Shown here piece by piece: positions 33,563-43,084 of a stretch of DNA of 52,530 bases. The notes under the pieces were generated by a model. It was not told the DNA's origin and ran no database searches. It worked only from the letters and a program-made list of their open reading frames with translations. The DNA lies in assembly GCA_005777805.1 (NCBI GenBank), contig SXLG01000066.1, forward strand, positions 1-52,530. Reading direction: 5' to 3'. The number at the start of each line of letters is the position of its first letter. Positions within the stretch are counted from its first letter, which is position 1. Made by a program: the position numbers and the translations under genes. The stretch comes from Pseudomonadota bacterium. Its GTDB lineage: Bacteria; Desulfobacterota; Binatia; UBA12015.

Positions 33563-35560
33563 CTACTCGACGTAGCCGAGCGTGCGGAGGGCGGACTCCA
33601 GTGCGTGATCGAGCGCTTCGGGCGTACCCGGCTTCGTGCCGTCGAGCGATCCGTCGGCACCACGTGCTCGCCCGCGCTGCACGAGCTGCTCGACCCGGAG
33701 CGGGTGATCGGCGGCTACGTCCCGCGCTTCGAGCGGATCGGTCTCGAGATCGAAGAGGCGCGGCTTACCACCGTCAACGAGCAGTTTCCAGCGCCCCTCG
33801 CGCACGAACCAACCCGCGACCGGCTGACGCCAGACACCGCTCTCGCCGCCCGTGAGACCGCCGCCGAGGCGCTGACCAACGGCGATCGGCGGACAGGCCT
33901 CCCCGGAGATCGCCGCACTCGTCGGTGGCATCCCGGCCAGGCCGAGCAGAGCCGGCGCGAGATCCATCAGTGACGCCAGGCCGCCGACGCGGGCGCCTGT
34001 GCCTCCGGGAATCGAGATCACGAGGGGAACGCGCACGATCTCCTCGTGCAGCGAGTGGCCGTGCTGGACGGTGCCGTCGTCGAGGTTGCCGAGCGCCTCG
34101 CCGTGGTCGGACGTGATCGCGACGATCGTGTTCTCGAGCAAGCCACGTCGTTCGAGCTCGACCAGGAGCCGGCTCAACTCACGATCGGCGTAGGCGATAC
34201 TCGCGTCGTAGGCGCCGGGATCGAGCAGCGGGTCCTCGGCGAGCGGCTTGCCGATCACACGCGCAAACATCTCTTGCATCGCGCGCGCATCGGCGGTCAG
34301 CGGCCGGACGACACGCGGCGTCGGCGGAACCGGCTCGGGCGGAAAGCGCTCGGCCAGATCCGCAGGCATCTCGTAGGGATAGTGCGGGTCGAAGGACTGC
34401 ACCCAGAGGAAGAGCGGCCGGCGATCTTGATCGCCCTCGAGCCACTCGAGCAGGGTCTCGTGCAAACGCCGCGCGTCATGGCCCGGAAACGGCGATCCGG
34501 GCGTCGGCGGCGGGGCCACGATCTCGAAGATCTCGAAACCGCGCTTGAAGCCGACATCACCGCGCAGAACGGGATTGGCGAGGAACGCCGCCGTGCGATA
34601 GCCCGCCGCGCTGAAGCGCTCGGCCAGAGTCGGCTCCGGCGAGCGACGAAGTTCCTTCACCGGGATCGCCGAGGGCCGGATCGACGACATCATCGCCGGA
34701 ATCGAGCCCAACGTCGAGGGACCGGGGGCATAGATCGCGTCAAAGACCAGCGCCTTCTGCGCCAAAGTCTCGAGTTCGGGGGTCGTCGGCCGGCGATAAC
34801 CGTAGAGCGAGAGGTGATCGGCGCGCAGGGTGTCGATCACGTAGAGCAGAACGTTCAGAGGCCGCCGGCGCGCCGGTGCGCGATCTCCACGACGATCTGG
34901 ACCTGAACGACGTAGTTCGAGAGCGGGCTTGATGGGCCGCTGCCGCCCGGCCAACACGACGCGCCCCATGAGTTCCGGCGAGGTGGCGATCTCCAGACGC
35001 GCGAGCCTCCCGGGGCGTGCCGCGATCGCACCGCGCCAGCGCCGGGGACCATCCTGGACCAGCGCCAGCGCCTCGGTACGGTCGCCTGTGGTCACGACCG
35101 CGAGCGGCGCGCGAGGGCGTACCTGCTGCGCTGCGCCAGCGCCCGTCGAGTTTTCGCGAGCCGGAGCGGCGAGTTCGACGACGAGTTCGGCCGCGGCGGG
35201 AAGACGCAGCGTGGCGTGCAGGTCGCGCCGCACCGCACCACCGCCAACCCGGGTCCGAACCACTTCCGCCGCGGCTCGCAACGCCTTGACGATCCCCGCC
35301 GCCTTGGTTCCTTGATCTCTCCGCGAGATCGGCTGATCCGGCGACGGCACATCCATCGCAGCACGGATCCCTCGCGCTGCCGGCACCGCCGCGCAGGGAT
35401 CGGGCGCGAGCAGGTCGAGCACCACCGGCACCCGCACCGGCCCGCTCACGCTCTGGCGCACGGCGGTCCGTAGACCGACAACGAGCACCACCAGCGCAGC
35501 AGCCCGCAGAACGCCGGAGAGGAGAGCGGAAGGCCGTTCGCCGTCGTTGGCAGTGCTCAC
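33563..35560 (-). CDS. Membrane-anchored sulfatase / alkaline-phosphatase superfamily hydrolase
   Basis: N-terminal helix (ALVVLVVGLRTAV) then about 230 residues of unassigned region, followed by a sulfatase domain from NVLLYVIDTLRADHLSLYGY. Metal ligands are seen in that motif, in ITSDHGEALG and in HGHSLHEEIVRVPLVI. The nucleophile position reads PGPSTLGSIPAMMSS: a Thr or Ser, not the Cys of the CxPxR formylglycine motif, so it is more likely a phosphoesterase or phosphoglycerol-transferase type than a maturase-dependent sulfatase. 665 aa, ATG at 35560. The catalytic domain should face the periplasm. Divergent from the GT-C-like membrane protein; both could act on cell-surface polymers (inference). 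Confidence 0.85.
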   Translation of the reverse strand: MSTANDGERPSALLSGVLRAAALVVLVVGLRTAVRQSVSGPVRVPVVLDLLAPDPCAAVPAARGIRAAMDVPSPDQPISRRDQGTKAAGIVKALRAAAEVVRTRVGGGAVRRDLHATLRLPAAAELVVELAAPARENSTGAGAAQQVRPRAPLAVVTTGDRTEALALVQDGPRRWRGAIAARPGRLARLEIATSPELMGRVVLAGRQRPIKPALELRRSGPDRRGDRAPARRRPLNVLLYVIDTLRADHLSLYGYRRPTTPELETLAQKALVFDAIYAPGPSTLGSIPAMMSSIRPSAIPVKELRRSPEPTLAERFSAAGYRTAAFLANPVLRGDVGFKRGFEIFEIVAPPPTPGSPFPGHDARRLHETLLEWLEGDQDRRPLFLWVQSFDPHYPYEMPADLAERFPPEPVPPTPRVVRPLTADARAMQEMFARVIGKPLAEDPLLDPGAYDASIAYADRELSRLLVELERRGLLENTIVAITSDHGEALGNLDDGTVQHGHSLHEEIVRVPLVISIPGGTGARVGGLASLMDLAPALLGLAGMPPTSAAISGEACPPIAVGQRLGGGLTGGESGVWRQPVAGWFVREGRWKLLVDGGKPRLFDLETDPLEARDVAADHPLRVEQLVQRGRARGADGSLDGTKPGTPEALDHALESALRTLGYVE

Positions 35561-35806
35561 GCTTCGACCCTCTCGTCAGCCATCAACCCATCCCGTGCCC
35601 CGCGTCGCGGAGAGCGAGTGTACACGGCCAGAGCGCGGGCGCCGTCCCCGGACGTCTTGGTCCGCCGTCGCGCTAGATACGACCGACGAGCACCGCGGCC
35701 CGGTCCCCGGGGGACACGTGTGCATCTTGGTCGCCCGAACCCCGACGGGCTATGATCCGGCCTCGCTCCGCGTCCGGCTCGGGCCGTGGCGCCCGAGCCG
35801 ACGCCC

Positions 35807-38305
35807 ATGTCCGGCCAAAATCCAATGCCCTCTTCCGCCGGGACGCCGATCACCCCCGCGCGCGACCGCGCCCACGCCCCTCTCGGTTGCCGTCGGGTTC
35901 TCACCTGGGCCGCGCTTGCGGCGCTGATCTATGCCCTCGCCCTGCCCTGGGTGCTGCGGCCCTGGTTCCCCGCCGCGACGACTCTACCGCGCAGCGAACT
36001 GCGCTACGGCCCGATGGAGGACACCGATCTCCTCCTCAACGCCTGGATCCTGGCCTGGATCGCGCACGCCGCCGTTGCCGAACCCGCCCGGCTCTTCGAT
36101 GGTAACGCCTTCCACCCCGCGACCAACGTCATCTCGGGCTCGGAGAACATGCTCCAGCACGTGCCCTTGACGGCTCCACTGGCGGCCCTCGGCGGCGACG
36201 CCATCGAAATCATCGCTGCGGTCGTCGCCGAGAGCTTCGTCGTCGCGGGCCTCGGCATGTTTCTCTACGTCCTCTGGCACACGGGTCGCTTCGTGCCGGC
36301 GCTCGTGGCCGGCGCCGTCTTCACCCTCGCGCCGTGGCGGGTGCAGAACGTCCCGCATCCACAGTACCTGGCGACCGGTTTCCTGCCGCTCGCCCTGCTC
36401 GCCGTAGACATTTGGATTGAGAACGGCCGCTGGCGAGCGCTGGTTGGTCTCGCCGTTGCTTTCGCGCTGCAGACCGCAGCCTGTCTCTATCTGGGCTACT
36501 TCGCCGGCCTCGCGATCCCCAGCTACGCCCTCGCCCGCGCGCTCGGCACACGTGGCCGACGTGCTCGGGCGCTCGCCGGCCCGTTGCTCGGGCTCGCCCT
36601 GGGTGGACTTTTGGTCCTACCGCTGGCCCTGCCCTACCTGGCGGCCCGTCAGGCCGGGGTGATCCCGCCCTGGGAAATCGCGAGCTGGGGCGACTGGTCG
36701 TGGAAACCTTGGTGGTACCTGGGCCGGCCCTTCCTGCAACGGGCCGGACCGGTGGTGCTGGCGATCGTCGCCGGCGATCTTCTGGCACGCGCCTGGGTGC
36801 GCCGGCGCGCGGCCCCGACCCGCCTGGAGCGCTGGCCGGCCGAGCGCGCGCTCTGGATGATGGCGGCCGGCGCGGCCTGGCTCTCCGCCGGACCGCATCC
36901 CGAACTTCCGGGAGGTCTCGCGCTGCCGACACCCTATCCGCTCTTGCAGGCACTGGTGCCCGGATTCGCCGAGCTCCGCGGCCCCGGCCGGCTCTACATT
37001 GTCGTGCTCGCCGCACTGGCCGCACTCGCGGGCTTCGCGGTGGCCCGCTGGCAGGAGCGCCTGGAACCGTCTCGCCCACGGCGTGCCGTGCTCGCAACGG
37101 CCGCCGTCCTCCTCTGTGCCGCCACCGCGGCCCCGCACCCGGCCCCGCTGCTCGACGTCGCCCTCCGCCCGGGCGCTTCACCGCTGCACGACTGGCTGGC
37201 TCGACACGGCGAGCACGCGCCGGTGCTCGAGTTGCCGGCTCCGACGACCGACCACGACGTGCGCGGCAACCTCGCCAGCGCCCGCGCCATGTTCGAGAGT
37301 ACGCGCGGCTTCTGGCCGCTGCTCAACGGGATGACCGGCCACCCTCCGGTCACGGCACGTTTCGTCAATGCAATCGTGCGCCGCCTACCGGATCCCACAG
37401 CCCTCCAGATGCTGGTCAACACGCACGACGTGCGCTGGCTCGTGGTGCACGAAGAAACATTGCTCGACCACGAGCGAGCGGCGTGGGCGGGCGCCCCGCC
37501 CCCGGGCCTCGCCCTGCGCCAGCGCTTCGACGGCACGTCGCTCTACGAACTCACGCTGGCCCCCGAGCCCGATCTGCGCGACCACCTGCGCCGCGCAGCG
37601 ACCGGCGCAGGCGGAGCGCCCGCAACAGCGCTCCCTGCGGCAGCCGGGCACGCTCGTGCGGCGAGGACCGATGCCTCGGCAGTCCCGACGGCATCCCTGC
37701 CCGCAGGCAACTCGGGCGCAGCGCCGTCAAGCAACACGACCCGTGCCCGCGAGGAACTCGATGTCCTCCCACCTGCAGGCAACTCGGGCGCAGTGTCGTC
37801 AAGCAACACGCCCCTTGCCGACGGGGCACTCGACGACTTCCCGCCTGCGGGCAACTCCGGCGCAATGCCCCGAGCCGCGAGATTACGTCCCCTCGATGCC
37901 CCGCCACCCGAACCTCTCGCGGCCGCGTGCCGCGCGGCACGGATCGACGCGGCGGCCGTTCCCGCCGTGATCGCGATGGCGCCCTTGCCCCTCGCGCTGC
38001 CGGTCACCTTCAGCAATCTGTCCACCTGCCTCTGGCCGGGTCTCGCCATCCGACCCGCCGGCCTGGTCGGCTTCACTTACCGCTGGACCGATCCGCACGG
38101 ACAAGCCTACCTTTACCCGCCGGCGGCCTTCTCGCCGCTCCTCGCCGACGTGCCCGCGGGCGCGACCCTCTCCGATTCCATGATGGTCGTGCCACCGGCA
38201 GGCGACGAGGGGGCGTGGACTCTCGACGTCGACCTCGTCCAGTGGGGTGTCCCGACACCGCTCGCTTCCGTCAGGCGCAAAGTCGAACTGCGCGCCTTCC
38301 GCTAA
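35807..38305 (+). CDS. Polytopic GT-C-like membrane protein with repeat linker and Ig-like C-terminus
   Basis: About 830 aa. The first 430 residues hold around ten hydrophobic helices; the opening MEDTDLLLNAWILAWIAHA...FHPATNVISGSENMLQH resembles large GT-C-type membrane glycosyltransferases with an early acidic loop (ED). A soluble part (DWLARHGEHAPVLELPAP, HDVRWLVVHEET) follows. Residues about 625-690 are a linker of 24-residue repeats with PAGNSGA. The C-terminal 110 residues (TFSNLSTCLWPG, GFTYRWTDPHGQ) look like a beta-sandwich. The ATG at 35807 or GTG at 35786 may start it; no ribosome site decides. No known substrate; lipid-linked sugar transfer at the membrane is the family-based guess. 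Confidence 0.7.
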   Translation: MSGQNPMPSSAGTPITPARDRAHAPLGCRRVLTWAALAALIYALALPWVLRPWFPAATTLPRSELRYGPMEDTDLLLNAWILAWIAHAAVAEPARLFDGNAFHPATNVISGSENMLQHVPLTAPLAALGGDAIEIIAAVVAESFVVAGLGMFLYVLWHTGRFVPALVAGAVFTLAPWRVQNVPHPQYLATGFLPLALLAVDIWIENGRWRALVGLAVAFALQTAACLYLGYFAGLAIPSYALARALGTRGRRARALAGPLLGLALGGLLVLPLALPYLAARQAGVIPPWEIASWGDWSWKPWWYLGRPFLQRAGPVVLAIVAGDLLARAWVRRRAAPTRLERWPAERALWMMAAGAAWLSAGPHPELPGGLALPTPYPLLQALVPGFAELRGPGRLYIVVLAALAALAGFAVARWQERLEPSRPRRAVLATAAVLLCAATAAPHPAPLLDVALRPGASPLHDWLARHGEHAPVLELPAPTTDHDVRGNLASARAMFESTRGFWPLLNGMTGHPPVTARFVNAIVRRLPDPTALQMLVNTHDVRWLVVHEETLLDHERAAWAGAPPPGLALRQRFDGTSLYELTLAPEPDLRDHLRRAATGAGGAPATALPAAAGHARAARTDASAVPTASLPAGNSGAAPSSNTTRAREELDVLPPAGNSGAVSSSNTPLADGALDDFPPAGNSGAMPRAARLRPLDAPPPEPLAAACRAARIDAAAVPAVIAMAPLPLALPVTFSNLSTCLWPGLAIRPAGLVGFTYRWTDPHGQAYLYPPAAFSPLLADVPAGATLSDSMMVVPPAGDEGAWTLDVDLVQWGVPTPLASVRRKVELRAFR
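37690..37870 (+). repeat. 72-bp in-frame tandem repeat in GT-C-like gene
   Basis: GCAGGCAACTCGGGCGCA-type cores start at 37703, 37775 and 37847, exactly 72 bp apart, encoding PAGNSGA every 24 residues. AGCAACACG also repeats. It sits between membrane and C-terminal domains. Confidence 0.9.
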
Positions 38306-38323
38306 ACTCGACCTCGGGCGCGA

Positions 38324-41300
38324 CTACCAGAGCCGGAAACCGCGATGATCCGCGGCGAAACCTGCAGCGACGAGCACCCGCGCCAACGGGTGCACGGCCG
38401 CGGGCCGGCCGTCGATCGTGGTCGAGCACCAGGCACGACGGGTGCGCCCCCCTGCCGCCGTGGCGAGCGCTCGCGCCGCCGCCAGCGCGCGGGTGCCATC
38501 GCGCATCGCCGGAAACGTGAACAGCATCCGGCCGGCCGGGGTCGCGTACAGCAGCGGCTCGCCATCGAGCAGGACGACGCGCGCCCCCACGATCCGACGC
38601 AGCGATTCCTGGTGTGACTCGGCCACGAGTGCGGGCCAGGGCAGCGCGCCACCGAAAGGCTGCGCCGGATCGCACGCGGCGAGCACCACGGCAGCGGCGG
38701 CGGAACTTGCCGACCTTGCGGCGCGCAAACGCTCGACCGCGGCCGGCAGCCCGAACTGCGCTCCCTCGAGCCCGGCGACGAAATGGCCGCGGCGCACGCG
38801 CCCCTGCTCCTCCATCACCCGCAGCACCGGGTAGATGCGCGCAAAGCCCCCGGCCGTCGGCTCGGGGGCGAGCGTCGCCCGCGCCACGATGCCGTGGCGC
38901 TCGAGCAGTGCCTGGGCCTGCGCGTGTGCCGTGCGGGTCGGATCGACCTCGCGCACGAAGAGCGGTGCGGTGCGCGACCAGCGGCCGCTCACCGCACCAC
39001 CGGCACCACCCCCTCGACCCACGCGGCCCGACTTGCCCGCGCGCTCGCGGCCGCGCCGCCGCAGCGGCTCGAAGCCATCGTTGGTGACGAGGCCCGCCCA
39101 CACCAGTGCCCACAGCGCGTCGCGCAGCGCCCGCACCGCGACCCCATCGAGTTCGAGCGCGAGGTCGTGGAAGAAGCAGGCACCCCGCGCGCGCAGCACT
39201 CCCAGCACCACGCCCGCGACACTCGCCCCGTCCACGCTTGACTCGTCGGGTCGAGCGCAAAGGAGTGCGGCCTGGGCACGGCGGCAGACGACGATTCGCC
39301 CATCGTCGCGCGACAGCCGGCCGCGGCCGAACCACAGCCACTCGCCACTGGCGATCCGGCGATCGAGATCGGCCGGGCCATGCTCCGCCGTACGCAGCGG
39401 CAGCAGGACCTCCTCGAACTCACGAAACGAGAGCGGCAGGCCCTCGAGACTCTCCAGGGCCGCATCGAGTGCGGGCGGTGCCATGGCCGCCCTGCTCGTT
39501 GCGTGCTGTGGCCGGTCGAGACTCTCCAGGGCCACATCGAGTGCAGGCGGTGCCATGGCCGCCCTGCTCGTTGCGTGCTGTGGCCGGTCGAGACTCTCCA
39601 CGGCCACATCGAGTGCAGGCGGCCGGTCCTGGGCAAAAATGGCGCCGTGCCAGGCCAGCGTAAAGCGTGCGAAAGTCGCCGCGTCGACCGGTGCGATCTC
39701 GGCGCGGACACGCGCCAGCGTGCGCCCCCGGATCCGTCGCAACACGTCGCGCTCGACCCACTCGTCGGCCGGGCCGCCGCCGGGAGCGCCCGCCGCCAAC
39801 GGCAGAAACCCGCCCCTCTCCAGCAGGCCCTCGTCCTCGAGAGAGGCCAGCAAGCGCGTCACTGCGGCCGCCGAGAGACCGAGGTCCCGGGTCACCTCGC
39901 TTGAGGTGAAGGGGCCGCGCTGGCGCGTCCAGCGCCGCAGCACCTGGGCCACGGCGTCGTCTACTGGATCGAGGAACTCGGTCGGCAGCCGGCCGTCGGC
40001 GAGGCCCGGACCGCGCGCCGCGACCGCGTCGCGCCAAAGTCCGGCCTCCTCCGCGGCGATCCACCGGATGCGACCGGCGATCTCGAGGGAAAGGGCGCGC
40101 CCGTGCATCGCCAGCGTCTCGAGCCAGGTGCTGGCCTCACCCTCGCAACGTTCGTCCATCTCGGCGACCGTCAGAGCGCCGAGGGCCCGCAACAGATCGT
40201 GCAGAGCCTCGGGCGAGCGGGCGCGGCGCTCGGGGGAGAGGTGCTGCAACTCGCCTGCGACCTCGGCGATCGCCGCCTCGTCAAGCAAGCTACGCAGATC
40301 GGTGGCCCCGAGAAGCTCGCGCAAGAGCCCGCGGTCGAGGGCCAGCGCGCGGGCCCGGGTCTCGGCCGCGGGCTCGTCGCCCGAGTACATCCGGCTCGCC
40401 TCGAGACCGCGCACAAGCGAGCGCGCGAGCGGCGAGGGGCCGCGGGTCTCCACCTCGACGACGCGCACCGACCCAGCCTCGATGCCGGCGAGCAGTGTGC
40501 GCAGCGCCGCGAGATCGAACACGTCCTGGAGACACGTGCGATAGGTTTCGAGCACGATCGGAAACGACGGGTAGCGCCGCGCCGCGGCCAACAGATGACG
40601 GGCCTTGTGCCGCTGCACCCAGAGCGGCGTGCGGCGTCCCGGCATCCGCCGTGGGAGCAGCAGCGCGCGGGCCGCGCCCTCGCGGAAGAGACCGGCGAAG
40701 AGAGCGGTCGTGCCGAGGCGTCCGACGAGCAACTCCTCGATCTCGCTAGCGCGCGGCACGAGAAAATCGAGCGTCGGGGGCACGCCGGAGTCCCCCAGGC
40801 GAAGCAGGATCCCGTCGTCATTCCACACCGCCTGGACGTCGAGACCGGCCCGGGACGCAAGTACCCCTTCCACGGCGAGCGCCCACGGCGCGTGCACGCG
40901 GCTTCCCCATGGGCTCAGCAGGGCAACGCGCCAATCGCCGAGTTCGTCCCGGAAGCGCTCGACCACGACCGTGACATCCGAGGGCAGCGCACCCGTCGCA
41001 GCGCGCTGCTCGGTGAGGAGATCGGCCAGTGCCGCCGCCGCGTTCGCATCGAGGCCCGCCAGGCCCACGGCCCGCTCGCGCCGCGCGCTTGCGTCGAGTC
41101 CGTCGAGTTCGCGTAGGCGGGCGCCGATCGCACCGCCCAGTTCGACCGGCCGGCCCGTGCCCTCGCCCCGCCAGAACGGCAGCCGGCCGGCCTCACCCGG
41201 TGCCGCCTCGACCACGACACGGTCACGTCCGATGTCGAGCACGCGCCACGCGGACGCGCCGAGCATCACGACTTGACCGGGCCGGGTCTCGTAGACCATC

Positions 41301-43084
41301 TCCTCGTCCAATTCGCCGACGCGAGGGCCACCGAGCCCGAGATGGACCGGCCAGAGGCCGCGGTCGGGAATCGTACCGGCATTGGCGATCGCGATCCGGG
41401 CGGCGCCGGGCCGGGCGTGCAGGCGGCCCGCGACGCGATCGAAGTCGAGCCGCGGCCGCAGATCGGCGAAGTCGGTCGATGGCCAGCGCCCGGAGAGCAG
41501 ATCACACACCGAGAGCAACGCGGCGCGGCTCAAGTCGCGCCAGGGTGCAGCGCGCCGGACCAGCGCTTCGAGCCGCTCGAGTGACCAGTCCTCCAGCGCG
41601 ACCATGGCGACGATCTGCTGCGCCAGAACGTCGAGCGGATTCATGATCGGACACAGGGCCTCGACCGCGCCGCGCTCCATGCCCTCGACCACGACCGCCG
41701 CCTCGAGCAGTTCGGCGGGATGTCGCGCGAGCAAGGTGCCGCGGCTGATCTCTCCCGGCGTGTGACCGGCGCGGCCGACGCGCTGGAGTGCGGTGGCCAC
41801 CGAGCCGGGGCTGCCGGCGAGGACGACGTGATCGACCGCGGCCATGTCGATCCCAAGTTCAAGACTGCTCGTCGCGACCACGGCCCGCAGCGCGCCCGTG
41901 GCAAGCATTTCTTCGATCTCGCGCCGGCGCTCGCGCGCGATGCTGCCGTGATGCGCCAGCACCAGCGGCGGCCCGTCGTCGGGAGCCACGCCCTCCGCCT
42001 GCGCCTGCCAGCCGCGGGTGAGTTCGTCGAGTCGTCGCGCGAGCCGCTCACACGCGCCGCGACTGTTCACGAATACGATCGTCGAGCGGGCATCGAGAAT
42101 GCCGCAGGCGAGGCTCGTTTCGATCGCCGGCCATACCCCCGGACGCAGGCCATCGCCGCCAGCCGCGAGGTGAGCCTCGCGCTCGATCCACCGTCGGCGC
42201 GGGTCCGCAGCACTTTCCGCCGTTGCAGGAACGGTACTCTCGACCGCCCCGGCACGAGCCGACCGATCAAGGTGCTTGCTTGACGCTATGCTCGACCGGG
42301 GCGCGTCGACCTCGGCCGCCTCGACGCGAACCGACGCCTCACCCGCCCCGTCCGCCCACGGCGCCTCGACCCGTACCGCGAGCCGCGGCGGCGCGGTGAC
42401 GTCCACGATCCGGACCGGCCGCGACCCACCGAGGAAATCGGCCACTGTCGACGCCGGCCGGGCCGTCGCCGAGAGACCGATCCGCTGCGGATCGCGTGGA
42501 GTCAGCGCCGCCAGCCGCTCCAGCGAGAGGGCCAGATGCGCCCCGCGCCGGCTCGCCGCCAGCGCGTGAATCTCGTCCACGATCACCCACTCGACCCGGC
42601 GCAGCATCTCGCGCGCACCCGAGGTCAGCAGCAGAAACAAGCTCTCGGGCGTCGTAACCAAAATCTCGGGCGGATCGCGCCGGAACGCCCGGCGCTCAGC
42701 GGCCGGAGTATCCCCGGTCCGCAAGCCGACACGCGGGCACCAGGGCAGGCCGGCGCGGCCGCCGGCCGCGCGCACGATGCCCTCGATCGGAAGAACGAGA
42801 TTACGCTCGATGTCGTGTGCCAGTGCCTTCAGCGGCGAGACGTAAAGCACCCGCACGCCTGCCCCCTCGGCCGGGTCGAGCAGCGTGCAGCGGTCGATCG
42901 CCCACAGGAACGCGGCCAGCGTCTTGCCACTTCCCGTCGGCGCGAGCAGCAGGGTGTGGTCGCCGCGCGCGATGACCGGCCAGCCCTCGACCTGCACACG
43001 CGTCGGCACCGGGAAGGCGGTGGCGAGCCAGCGGGCAACGGGCGCGGTGAAGAGACGAGTGACGGCGGTCGCGGGCCTGCTCAC
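38324..43084 (-). CDS. lhr: Large superfamily 2 helicase Lhr (full-length)
   Basis: ATP-dependent 3'-5' helicase of DNA repair, 1586 aa (E. coli Lhr 1538). Motif Q region PTRVQVEGWPVIARG, Walker A APTGSGKT, LYVSPLKALAHDIERN, TTPESLFLLLTS, DEIHAL, GLSATARP, STIVFVNSRG, SSLELGIDMAAVD and QRVGRAGHTPG are in order, then winged-helix and C-terminal domains. An Ala/Ser-rich insert lies near residues 255-315. A 72-bp repeat adds 24-residue units (PPALDVALESLDRPQHATSRAAMA) in a later linker. The GTG start at 43084 overlaps the carbamoyltransferase stop (GTGA), so the pair is translationally coupled. Convergent with the GT-C-like gene (18 bp gap). Confidence 0.95.
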   Translation of the reverse strand: MSRPATAVTRLFTAPVARWLATAFPVPTRVQVEGWPVIARGDHTLLLAPTGSGKTLAAFLWAIDRCTLLDPAEGAGVRVLYVSPLKALAHDIERNLVLPIEGIVRAAGGRAGLPWCPRVGLRTGDTPAAERRAFRRDPPEILVTTPESLFLLLTSGAREMLRRVEWVIVDEIHALAASRRGAHLALSLERLAALTPRDPQRIGLSATARPASTVADFLGGSRPVRIVDVTAPPRLAVRVEAPWADGAGEASVRVEAAEVDAPRSSIASSKHLDRSARAGAVESTVPATAESAADPRRRWIEREAHLAAGGDGLRPGVWPAIETSLACGILDARSTIVFVNSRGACERLARRLDELTRGWQAQAEGVAPDDGPPLVLAHHGSIARERRREIEEMLATGALRAVVATSSLELGIDMAAVDHVVLAGSPGSVATALQRVGRAGHTPGEISRGTLLARHPAELLEAAVVVEGMERGAVEALCPIMNPLDVLAQQIVAMVALEDWSLERLEALVRRAAPWRDLSRAALLSVCDLLSGRWPSTDFADLRPRLDFDRVAGRLHARPGAARIAIANAGTIPDRGLWPVHLGLGGPRVGELDEEMVYETRPGQVVMLGASAWRVLDIGRDRVVVEAAPGEAGRLPFWRGEGTGRPVELGGAIGARLRELDGLDASARRERAVGLAGLDANAAAALADLLTEQRAATGALPSDVTVVVERFRDELGDWRVALLSPWGSRVHAPWALAVEGVLASRAGLDVQAVWNDDGILLRLGDSGVPPTLDFLVPRASEIEELLVGRLGTTALFAGLFREGAARALLLPRRMPGRRTPLWVQRHKARHLLAAARRYPSFPIVLETYRTCLQDVFDLAALRTLLAGIEAGSVRVVEVETRGPSPLARSLVRGLEASRMYSGDEPAAETRARALALDRGLLRELLGATDLRSLLDEAAIAEVAGELQHLSPERRARSPEALHDLLRALGALTVAEMDERCEGEASTWLETLAMHGRALSLEIAGRIRWIAAEEAGLWRDAVAARGPGLADGRLPTEFLDPVDDAVAQVLRRWTRQRGPFTSSEVTRDLGLSAAAVTRLLASLEDEGLLERGGFLPLAAGAPGGGPADEWVERDVLRRIRGRTLARVRAEIAPVDAATFARFTLAWHGAIFAQDRPPALDVAVESLDRPQHATSRAAMAPPALDVALESLDRPQHATSRAAMAPPALDAALESLEGLPLSFREFEEVLLPLRTAEHGPADLDRRIASGEWLWFGRGRLSRDDGRIVVCRRAQAALLCARPDESSVDGASVAGVVLGVLRARGACFFHDLALELDGVAVRALRDALWALVWAGLVTNDGFEPLRRRGRERAGKSGRVGRGGGAGGAVSGRWSRTAPLFVREVDPTRTAHAQAQALLERHGIVARATLAPEPTAGGFARIYPVLRVMEEQGRVRRGHFVAGLEGAQFGLPAAVERLRAARSASSAAAAVVLAACDPAQPFGGALPWPALVAESHQESLRRIVGARVVLLDGEPLLYATPAGRMLFTFPAMRDGTRALAAARALATAAGGRTRRAWCSTTIDGRPAAVHPLARVLVAAGFAADHRGFRLW
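39446..39622 (-). repeat. 72-bp in-frame tandem repeat in lhr
   Basis: Units begin at 39446, 39518 and 39590. The first two differ at only a couple of bases, the third is partial. The encoded unit is 24 residues, with RPQHATSRAAMA as core. Confidence 0.92.

Noticed and set aside
31339-33663. 774-aa minus-strand ORF, and 29489-31576 plus-strand ORF
   Set aside because: Both are antisense to real genes (copper-monooxygenase-like lipoprotein, DUF3604) with intact motifs and signal peptides.
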